Assembly: GCA_964476625.1 (NCBI GenBank)
Contig: CAYZBJ010000103.1
Location: 1 to 9,953, forward strand
Origin: JAMLIN01 sp964476625
GTDB taxonomy: Bacteria > Pseudomonadota > Gammaproteobacteria > Burkholderiales > Burkholderiaceae_E
Direction of reading: 5' to 3'
DNA length: 9,953 nt
Position numbers and translations under genes: made by a program. This document shows, one piece after another, positions 1 through 4,751 of the stretch. The notes under the pieces were generated by a model that was given only the letters and a program-made list of their open reading frames with translations, made no database searches and was not told where the DNA came from. Within the stretch, counting starts at the first letter, position 1, and each line of letters begins with the position of its first letter.

Positions 1-330
1 GTCGGCTGCGCCACGCTCGCCGGCTACGGTGGTGAAGCGGGCGAACATCTCGGTCTTCTTGCCCACCTCGCTGAAGATGCTGGCGCGGGTGTACTTCGTG
101 ATGTCCCTGGTCACCGTGAAGGTGCCGAAGGCGCCCGAGCCCTTGGCATGCATGCGGCGCTCGGGAATCACCTCGCGCACGAAGCCGGCGAGCTTCTCAT
201 GGAGCCACACGTCCTGGGCGAGCAGCGGGCCGCGCGGGCCGGCGGTCAGGCTGTCGCGGTTGGTGACCACGGGTGCGCCGAAGTCGGTCGTCAGCTGGGT
301 AACGGGACACTTCCTGGCATCGTTGTTCAT
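1..330 (-). CDS. Monofunctional haem catalase, N-terminal part (cut by window edge)
   Basis: The first 110 residues of a haem catalase, which converts hydrogen peroxide to water and oxygen, most likely in the cytoplasm. The start at 330 is supported by an AGGAG ribosome binding site 6 nt upstream. Visible family signatures are the N-terminal stretch with TNRDSLTAGPRGP (residues 23-35) and LLAQD, the segment RRMHAKGSGAFG with the distal catalytic His at residue 61, and FSEVGKKTEMFARFTTVAGERG (residues 86-107), matching the catalase FSxVGKxTxxFxRFSTVAGExG block. The Met just before the catalytic His replaces the more usual Val. The remainder of the barrel, the haem-ligating Tyr and the C-terminal helices lie outside the window. 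Similarity suggests the small-subunit (KatA-like) clade, but the subclade cannot be fixed from 110 residues, so no symbol is given. It lies downstream of, and on the same strand as, a CMD/AhpD-like gene, in a peroxide-stress context. Confidence 0.95.
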   Translation of the reverse strand, partial: MNNDARKCPVTQLTTDFGAPVVTNRDSLTAGPRGPLLAQDVWLHEKLAGFVREVIPERRMHAKGSGAFGTFTVTRDITKYTRASIFSEVGKKTEMFARFTTVAGERGAAD

Positions 331-364
331 GGCGGCTCCTGCTGGTGCGAGTTCGTCAAGGGAC

Positions 365-380
365 CCCGCTGCGGAGCGGG
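365..380. other. Short hairpin in the catalase leader
   Basis: A perfect 6-bp stem, CCCGCT (365-370) and AGCGGG (375-380), with a 4-nt loop, directly beside the dyad region. On the minus strand it would fall in or near the 5' leader of the catalase mRNA, about 35 nt before the start codon. No T tract follows on either strand, so it is not a convincing terminator. It may be incidental in GC-rich DNA. Confidence 0.3.
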
Positions 381-432
381 TATCTGGATGATAGGAAATC
401 TATCCAGATAAAGACATTTGATAGTCTTTATC
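381..432 (-). promoter_or_regulatory. Two overlapping dyads in the catalase upstream region
   Basis: This AT-rich island in a GC-rich gap holds two perfect 9-bp inverted repeats sharing the tetramer GATA. The first is TATCTGGAT (381-389) with ATCCAGATA (402-410). The second is GATAAAGAC (407-415) with GTCTTTATC (424-432). A shorter dyad, GATAG/CTATC (390-394/400-404), is nested in the first. The region is 50-100 bp upstream of the catalase start, where an operator and promoter are expected; on the minus strand TATCAT could serve as a -10 element, but no good -35 was seen. OxyR or a Fur-family peroxide sensor are candidate binders. The ATAG/CTAT elements do not have the canonical OxyR spacing, so the regulator is left open. 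Confidence 0.6.
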
Positions 433-464
433 GATGCCATAGCCGATGCACGAATTCATCCACG

Positions 465-477
465 GCGCCGCCGGCGC
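465..477 (-). terminator. Weak hairpin just after cmd1 stop
   Basis: GCGCC/GGCGC with a 3-nt loop lies 3 nt beyond the cmd1 stop codon on the minus strand; two further pairs form after one mismatch. There is no T tract. It is a possible weak terminator between cmd1 and the catalase gene, and may be only a product of GC-rich sequence. Confidence 0.25.
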
Positions 478-480
478 GGT

Positions 481-978
481 TCAGGCCAGCCCCGCCTTGT
501 CCAGCCCGAACGCCTTGTCGCGGCTGCCGGGCGTGGTCCGGAACGCCACGTTGAGCCGGTTCCAGCCGTTGATCATCATCACCCGCAAGGTCAGCAGGGC
601 CAGTTCCCGATCGCTGAACTGCTCGCGCACGGCGGCATAGAGTTCGTCGGCCACGCCGCCGGGTTCGAGCCGGGTCAGTGCCTCGGTCCAGGCCAGCGCG
701 GCGCGCTCCGGTGGCGTGAAGAGCGGCGATTCGCGCCAGGCGGCCACATGATGGAGACGCAGTTCGCGTTCACCACGGATCCGCGCCTGCTTGGCGTGCA
801 TGTCGAGGCAGAACGCGCAGGCGTTCAACTGGGAGGCGCGCATGTCCACGAGCAGTGCCAGCGTTTCGTCGAGCTCGCCACCGGCGACTATGGACTGGCT
901 GATCCCGCCGAGCCGGTTGATGAACTCGGGCACCTGTTCGAAGAGATTGAGGCGGGGATGGGTTGGGGAGATCGTCAT
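481..978 (-). CDS. Carboxymuconolactone decarboxylase/AhpD-like protein (cmd1)
   Basis: A 165-residue protein of the CMD/AhpD alkylhydroperoxidase-like fold. The redox core is CAFCLDMH, giving a CxxC pair at residues 54 and 57 and His61, preceded by the typical helix LVDMRASQLNA. In AhpD-type proteins such cysteines reduce peroxides, but members of this subgroup have no firmly known substrate. The start at 978 is chosen because AAGGAAG lies about 6 nt upstream and the family begins near here; the longer reading to 1125 overlaps the sigma gene and lacks family similarity. It follows the ECF41 sigma gene on the same strand after a 94-nt gap containing an ECF41-type promoter. CMD-type genes are the known partners and targets of ECF41 factors, so it is predicted to be the direct target of the neighbouring sigma factor. 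No signal peptide or membrane segment is visible. Confidence 0.93.
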   Translation of the reverse strand: MTISPTHPRLNLFEQVPEFINRLGGISQSIVAGGELDETLALLVDMRASQLNACAFCLDMHAKQARIRGERELRLHHVAAWRESPLFTPPERAALAWTEALTRLEPGGVADELYAAVREQFSDRELALLTLRVMMINGWNRLNVAFRTTPGSRDKAFGLDKAGLA

Positions 979-1034
979 GTCGTCTTCCTTGATGTCGGGG
1001 AGGTGAAGGGTGCGGCTTGCGCCCACCCTTGCAG

Positions 1035-1061
1035 GACGACGCAGGCAGGCCCGTCGTGACA
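1035..1061 (-). promoter_or_regulatory. Putative ECF41-type promoter of cmd1
   Basis: Reading the minus strand, TGTCACG (1061-1055) is followed by exactly 16 nt and then CGTC (1038-1035). As recalled from published work on ECF41 factors, their promoter has a -35 close to TGTCACA and a -10 close to CGTC with about this spacing, so only the last base of the -35 differs. The element lies wholly in the gap between the sigma gene stop and the cmd1 start, and leaves a leader of roughly 50 nt including the ribosome binding site. I saw no second TGTCAC-type element in the other intergenic gaps. Confidence 0.75.
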
Positions 1062-1072
1062 TCGGCGATCCG

Positions 1073-1999
1073 TCAGGCGCACACCATCCGCAACTTGTCC
1101 GGATTGCGCTGGATGTAGATCGCACCGATCCGCCCTGGCCGGCTCGTCGACGGCGCCAGGGTGATGGTCTGGATCAGTTCACCGGTTCGGCCGGCGCCGA
1201 CCACGCAGCCCGGCAGGCCGTTGATGCGCACCGGCCGCAGGCGCCATCCGCCGGTGGCCGGCAAGCGGGCGAAGCCGATCAGCGTCCTGGCCACCAGGTC
1301 GTTGCCCTGCAGCGGTCGTGGCACGGCGCTGACCTTGCCGCCACCGTCGGTCATCAGGACGGCATCGTCGGCCAGCACCCGGGCCAGGGCGTCGACGTCC
1401 AGGCTGCGGATGGCGTCGCTGAAGGCGTCGAACAGCCGCCGGTGTTCGTCATCGCTGACCTGGCGGCGCGGATGATCGGCCCGGACCCGACGGCGCGCGC
1501 GGCTGGCGAGCTGGCGGCACGCGACCGGACTGCGTCCGAGGCGCAGGGCGATTTCGTCGAAATCCTCGTCGAACACGTCATGCAGGAGGAAGGCCACCCG
1601 CTCCAGTGGCGACAGGCGCTCGAGCGCGAGCATGAAGGCCACCGACACGTCCTGGGCAAATTCGGCCCGCGCTTCGGGGCTGGCCGAGTGGTCGCCGTCC
1701 GCCTCGTCGTCGATCAGTGGCTCTGGCAGCCAGACGCCGACATAGTGCTCGCGCCGGGCCGCGGCAGACCCAAGTTTGTCCAGGCACAGGTTGGTGACCA
1801 GCCGCGACAGGTAGGCACGGTCATTCTGGACCTGCTGTCGATCGACTTCGGCCCAGCGCAGCCACGCTTCCTGGACGATGTCCTCGGCCTCGGCCCGCGA
1901 ACCGAGCATCCGGTACGCCAGGGCGCGCAGCATGCGCGCATGGTCGCGGTCGAATCGCAAGGCGCGATCGGCGAGGGCGGGGTCGTGGTCCGGCGTCAT
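1073..1999 (-). CDS. ECF41-family (SigJ-like) RNA polymerase sigma factor with SnoaL-like C-terminal domain
   Basis: A 308-residue extracytoplasmic-function sigma factor. Region sigma2 spans about residues 17-80 (ALAYRMLGSRAEAEDIVQEA and the RAYLSRLVTNLCLD segment), and sigma4 about 125-175 (LSPLERVAFLLHDVF, then the helix-turn-helix around EIALRLGRSPVACRQLASRA). All three hallmarks of group ECF41 are present: WLPEPL in the linker (90-95), DGGGK (218-222) and NPDKL (299-303) in the fused SnoaL-like C-terminal domain (about 183-308). In ECF41 factors this domain replaces a separate anti-sigma factor and modulates activity; no anti-sigma gene is seen here. The start at 1999 has GGAG 8 nt upstream and overlaps the AraC gene stop by 4 nt (ATGA), which suggests translational coupling. 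The downstream cmd1 gene with its ECF41-type promoter is the likely target. The inducing signal is unknown. Confidence 0.95.
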   Translation of the reverse strand: MTPDHDPALADRALRFDRDHARMLRALAYRMLGSRAEAEDIVQEAWLRWAEVDRQQVQNDRAYLSRLVTNLCLDKLGSAAARREHYVGVWLPEPLIDDEADGDHSASPEARAEFAQDVSVAFMLALERLSPLERVAFLLHDVFDEDFDEIALRLGRSPVACRQLASRARRRVRADHPRRQVSDDEHRRLFDAFSDAIRSLDVDALARVLADDAVLMTDGGGKVSAVPRPLQGNDLVARTLIGFARLPATGGWRLRPVRINGLPGCVVGAGRTGELIQTITLAPSTSRPGRIGAIYIQRNPDKLRMVCA

Positions 2000-2868
2000 G
2001 GTGTTCGCTCCGTCGATGTGGCCAGCCATTCGCGCGGGGACATGCCCACCCTGGCCGTGAAGGCGCGCGATAGCGCCGACGGATTCGCGTATCCGAGTTC
2101 CTCCGCCAGAATCTTGATCGGCCGGCCTTCGCGCAAGCGGCTCTGCGCCAGCGCCATGCGCCAGTCGCCCAGGTAGTCTGCCGGCGTCTGGCCCACCACC
2201 TCCCGGAACGTGTTGGCAAACGCCGTGCGGGACATGCCGGCGCGTTCGGCCATGCGCTCGAGCGACCAGGGTTCTCCCGGCGCGTCGTGCATGGCAACCA
2301 GGGCGCGCGCCAGGCGCGGGTCCGACAGCCCGGTGATGAAGCCGGGCCGTACACCCGCTTCCCGCGGATGGTCGAGCAGCCAGCGTATCAGCTGGATCAC
2401 GACGACCTCGAAGAGCCGGTCGGCCAGCAGGCGCTGGCCGCAGCGGACTCGATCGGTCTCGGAGAAGAGCAACTCGAGCGCCAGGTTCAGCCCCGGGATC
2501 CGGGCTAGCGGCAGGGCGACCAGGGCGGGCAGCGCCCGCGCTAGCGGATTGTACGAACCACCGTCGAAGGCCAGCCGGGCGCAGGTGAAATCGGAGCCCT
2601 CGGCAGGCGGGTTGTGGAAGCGGTGGGTGAGGGGGCGTGGGTACAGCAGCAGGCTCGGCTCGTCGAAGTGCATCGACGCGGGCACATCGCGCGCGCCCGG
2701 ATGGCTCACCTCCAGTCGGCCGCGGCGCAGCACATGCAGGTAGCCGTGTCCTTCGCAGGCATCGAAGTGCTTGAGCCCGCAAATCGCGCCGGAGTAATGC
2801 AACTGGGCCTGCACCCGGAAGCGTTCGAGGATGCCCGAGAGGCGGTCGATGGTGGCGGGAGCCTGCAT
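1996..2868 (-). CDS. AraC-family transcriptional regulator with cupin-type N-terminal domain
   Basis: A 290-residue regulator. The N-terminal half (about 5-180) matches the cupin_6/AraC_binding_2-like sensor architecture: an opening SGILERF helix, GYLHVLRRGRLEV (42-54), PSLLLYPRPLTHRF (71-84) and a long helical dimerisation part. The C-terminal AraC DNA-binding domain has two helix-turn-helix units, around 200-226 (WSLERMAERAGMSRTAFANTF) and 250-275 (IKILAEELGYANPSALSRAF). This sensor type is common in regulators placed next to redox or detoxification genes. The start at 2868 gives the family-typical N-terminus, but no clear Shine-Dalgarno precedes it, so a weak or leaderless start is possible. 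It diverges from cmd2 across 142 nt carrying a dyad-rich operator-like stretch, and its stop overlaps the sigma factor start. It probably regulates cmd2 and its own operon, including the sigma gene. Confidence 0.92.
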   Translation of the reverse strand: MQAPATIDRLSGILERFRVQAQLHYSGAICGLKHFDACEGHGYLHVLRRGRLEVSHPGARDVPASMHFDEPSLLLYPRPLTHRFHNPPAEGSDFTCARLAFDGGSYNPLARALPALVALPLARIPGLNLALELLFSETDRVRCGQRLLADRLFEVVVIQLIRWLLDHPREAGVRPGFITGLSDPRLARALVAMHDAPGEPWSLERMAERAGMSRTAFANTFREVVGQTPADYLGDWRMALAQSRLREGRPIKILAEELGYANPSALSRAFTARVGMSPREWLATSTERTP

Positions 2869-2876
2869 CCGTACGA

Positions 2877-2909
2877 ATTGGTATTCATCATGAACTTATT
2901 GAGTCCAAT
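2877..2909. promoter_or_regulatory. Operator-like nested dyads between araC and cmd2
   Basis: In an AT-rich patch of the divergent gap, ATTGG (2877-2881) and CCAAT (2905-2909) form outer arms. Between them lies the perfect palindrome TTCATCATGAA (2884-2894), and ATTGAGTCCAAT (2898-2909) forms another partial dyad. The position, next to the AraC gene start and about 100-130 nt upstream of cmd2, suits a binding site for the AraC protein controlling both directions. No convincing -35/-10 pair was found on either strand here, so the promoters remain undefined. Confidence 0.5.
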
Positions 2910-3010
2910 CATACATCGAGGCTGCCCATACTGCCCTTGCCGACCAGCCTGGTTCCGTCCGTGGTCGGCTTCGCCGCTTGTTTCCTTTCCTTTACCTCCA
3001 GGAGATCGAC

Positions 3011-3544
3011 ATGTCCCGCGTCAACATCGAAGCCCGACTCGCCCCCGCCGCCAGCCAGCCCCTGCTGGCCCAGATCGAGCAGGCCTTCGGCGCCACCCCC
3101 AACATGTTCAAGGCCGTGGCCAATTCGCCGGCCGCCTTGCAGAGCATGTGGGCCGCTTTCGGCGCACTGGGCAAGGGCGCCCTCGGCGCCCGGCTCGGCG
3201 AGCAGATCGCCGTTGCCATAGCCAACCGCAATCGCTGCGAATACTGTCTTGCGGCCCATACCGTACTCGGCCAGAAGGCCGGTGCATCCTCGGCCGAGAT
3301 GTCCGCTGCCCAGGCGGGTCGCTCCGATGACGCCAGGACCGCCGCGGCCCTGGCCTTCGCCCTGAAGGTGGTCGAGCATCGTGGGCAGGTCGATGACGCC
3401 GATGTCGCCAGCCTGCGCGAGGCCGGCTTCGGCGATGAGCAGATCGTCGAGATCATGGCGCATGTCGCCCTGAATCTCTTCACCAACTACATCAACGTCG
3501 CCCTGGATGTTCCGGTCGATTTCCCGCAGGTTGCGCTGAAGTGA
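3011..3544 (+). CDS. Carboxymuconolactone decarboxylase/AhpD-like peroxidase-related protein (cmd2)
   Basis: A 177-residue CMD-family protein of the peroxidase-related (AhpD-like) type. The catalytic core is GEQIAVAIANRNRCEYCLAAH: Glu64, Cys76, Cys79 and His83, fitting the AhpD pattern E-x11-C-x2-C-x3-H. The opening part with FGATPNMFKAVANSP (residues 26-40) and the end LFTNYINVALDVPVDFP are typical of this subfamily. The expected role is cytoplasmic thiol-dependent reduction of peroxides or handling of a reactive small molecule; the substrate is unknown. The start at 3011 is preceded by AGGAGA (3000-3005) at good spacing; an in-frame ATG at 2978 lies upstream of that site and is rejected. 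It diverges from the AraC gene and is followed by two hairpins, so it is probably a single-gene transcript. It is not a close duplicate of cmd1: the core sequences differ outside the CxxC-x3-H motif. Confidence 0.93.
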   Translation: MSRVNIEARLAPAASQPLLAQIEQAFGATPNMFKAVANSPAALQSMWAAFGALGKGALGARLGEQIAVAIANRNRCEYCLAAHTVLGQKAGASSAEMSAAQAGRSDDARTAAALAFALKVVEHRGQVDDADVASLREAGFGDEQIVEIMAHVALNLFTNYINVALDVPVDFPQVALK

Positions 3545-3552
3545 GGCGTGCC

Positions 3553-3580
3553 GAGCCTCATCCTGCCAGGGATGGGGCTC
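3553..3580 (+). terminator. Hairpin terminator candidate after cmd2
   Basis: GAGCCTCATCC (3553-3563) pairs with GGATGGGGCTC (3570-3580) to give an 11-bp stem with one G-U pair and a 6-nt loop, starting 9 nt after the cmd2 stop. No T run follows. A smaller alternative stem, TGAGGC/GCCTCA (3542-3547/3555-3560), competes with it and includes the stop codon. Confidence 0.6.
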
Positions 3581-3595
3581 ATGGCTTCGTCCATG

Positions 3596-3623
3596 CGGCA
3601 CCCGCCCCACCGAGCGGGTGCCG
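3596..3623. terminator. Second hairpin between cmd2 and metR, possibly bidirectional
   Basis: CGGCACCCGC (3596-3605) and GCGGGTGCCG (3614-3623) form a perfect 10-bp stem with an 8-nt loop. It lies between the converging cmd2 and metR transcripts and could stop both, but has no T tract on either side. In the rest of the gap up to the metR stop (3624-3727) I see no further feature. Confidence 0.55.
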
Positions 3624-3727
3624 GGCAAACTGCTTATGAATCTGTCAATGCCTTCGTGTGAGGCGAGTTCCGGGTCCTTGCGCTGTCGCCGGCTTTCGGG
3701 CTGGAAGCGGACCCGCCCGATTCCCGA

Positions 3728-4648
3728 TTACTTCGTCGGCGCGCGGCCGGGCATCGACGCCTGGGCGTTGTCCGGCCGGGCCATCTCCATGAAGCTACGC
3801 AGGTAGTCGATGCGCAGGTCGCCCTCGCGGACCCCGAGGTGGATCTGCTTGGCGACGCCCTGCCGCCCGAGACCGACCGGCACCACGTCCATCTTCGTGG
3901 CGTACTCCTGGGCGAGCCAGCGGGGCAGGGCGGCCACGCCGCGTCCGCTCGCGACCATCTGCAGCATGATGTCGGTGGTCTCGATCGTCTTGTGGCGGCC
4001 GGGCGTGACGCTGGCCGGCATCAGGAAACGGGTGTAGATGTCCAGCCGTTCGATGCTCACCGGATAGGTGATCAGCGTTTCGGCGGCCAGTTGCGGCGGC
4101 TCGACCCAGGCTTGCCCTGCCAGCGGGTGCTGGCCGCTCACGACGAGGACCTGCTCGTAATCGAACACCGGTTCGAAGTGCAGGCCGGGCTTGTGCATGG
4201 GGTCGGGGGTCACCAGCAGGTCGATCTCGTAGCCGAACAGGGCGCCGATGCCCCCGAACTGGAACTTCTGCTTGACGTCCACATCGACATCGGGCCAGGC
4301 GGCGAGGTAGGGCGATACCACCTTGAGCAGCCACTGGTAGCAGGGGTGGCATTCCATGCCGATTCGCAAGGTGCCGCGCTCGCCCTGTGCGAACTGCTGC
4401 AGGCGTTCCTCGGCCAGGCCCAGCTGGGGCAGGACGCGATTGGCCACGGCCAGCAGGTACTGGCCGGCCTGCGTGAGCCGCAGGCTGCGGCCCTCCCGAA
4501 CCCAGACGTCGGTATCGAGCTTCTCTTCGAGCTTCCTGATGGAGTGGCTCAGTGCCGATTGGGTCAGGTGCAAGGTACGCGCGGCGGCGGTCAGGGAGCC
4601 TTGCCGGTCGACTTCACGGACGATGGCCAGGTGGATTCGCTCGAGCAT
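3728..4648 (-). CDS. metR: MetR-like LysR-family regulator of methionine synthesis
   Basis: A 306-residue LysR-type regulator. The winged helix-turn-helix covers about residues 3-60 (GSLTAAARTLHLTQSALSHS at 17-36), followed by a linker helix and a periplasmic-binding-protein-like effector domain from about residue 92. The segment IGMECHPCYQWL (96-107) closely matches the IAIECHSCIQWL region I recall for enterobacterial MetR, and later blocks (GLHFEPVFDYE, ETLITYPV, ASGRGVAALPRW) also align with it. In enteric bacteria MetR activates metE with homocysteine as co-effector. The start at 4648 is preferred over the ATG at 4690 because the family N-terminus begins here and because the longer form would read through a MetR-box-like site. 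No strong Shine-Dalgarno is visible. The gene is divergent from metE, the classical arrangement, supporting the assignment beyond generic LysR. Confidence 0.9.
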   Translation of the reverse strand: MLERIHLAIVREVDRQGSLTAAARTLHLTQSALSHSIRKLEEKLDTDVWVREGRSLRLTQAGQYLLAVANRVLPQLGLAEERLQQFAQGERGTLRIGMECHPCYQWLLKVVSPYLAAWPDVDVDVKQKFQFGGIGALFGYEIDLLVTPDPMHKPGLHFEPVFDYEQVLVVSGQHPLAGQAWVEPPQLAAETLITYPVSIERLDIYTRFLMPASVTPGRHKTIETTDIMLQMVASGRGVAALPRWLAQEYATKMDVVPVGLGRQGVAKQIHLGVREGDLRIDYLRSFMEMARPDNAQASMPGRAPTK

Positions 4649-4655
4649 GGCGATA

Positions 4656-4668
4656 TGAATAATATTAA
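4656..4668. promoter_or_regulatory. Putative MetR binding site (LysR T-N11-A box)
   Basis: TGAATAATATTAA is an AT-rich T-N11-A element matching the enterobacterial MetR consensus TGAA-N5-TTCA in seven of eight defined bases. It lies 8 nt from the metR start and is centred about 64 bp upstream of the predicted metE transcription start, the usual place for a LysR-type recognition site. A TGAA follows directly (4669-4672) and a TTCA half-site occurs at 4696-4699 near the metE -35, possibly a second, weaker site. Binding here would allow metE activation and metR autoregulation. Confidence 0.6.
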
Positions 4669-4690
4669 TGAATGCGTGAGACAAGACCAT

Positions 4691-4719
4691 TTTACTTCAT
4701 CGATAGGCGCCCCTACGAT
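4691..4719 (+). promoter_or_regulatory. Sigma70-like promoter of metE
   Basis: TTTACT (4691-4696) as -35 and TACGAT (4714-4719) as -10 are separated by exactly 17 nt; each matches its consensus in four of six bases. Transcription would start near 4726, leaving a leader of about 26 nt before the metE start. The imperfect -35 is in keeping with an activator-dependent promoter. Confidence 0.6.
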
Positions 4720-4751
4720 GCCCGTTTGCAGACAGGTATTCCGGGGCTCCC

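Noticed and set aside
391..431. Canonical OxyR tetrameric site in front of the catalase gene
   Set aside because: ATAG and CTAT elements occur but with 5-nt rather than 7-nt inner spacing and irregular phase; kept only as generic dyads.
1010..2176. Long plus-strand open frame opposite the sigma factor (388 codons)
   Set aside because: It is antisense to the clear ECF41 gene, has no recognisable family features, and reflects codon-position GC bias.
4649..4690. Longer metR start at 4690
   Set aside because: The 14 added residues do not match the MetR N-terminus and the DNA carries the MetR-box-like site; no ribosome binding site supports it.
4697..4751. Riboswitch (SAM or cobalamin type) in front of metE
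   Set aside because: The predicted leader is about 26 nt, and the whole metR-metE gap is about 100 nt, too short for a cobalamin riboswitch; no conserved core was seen.
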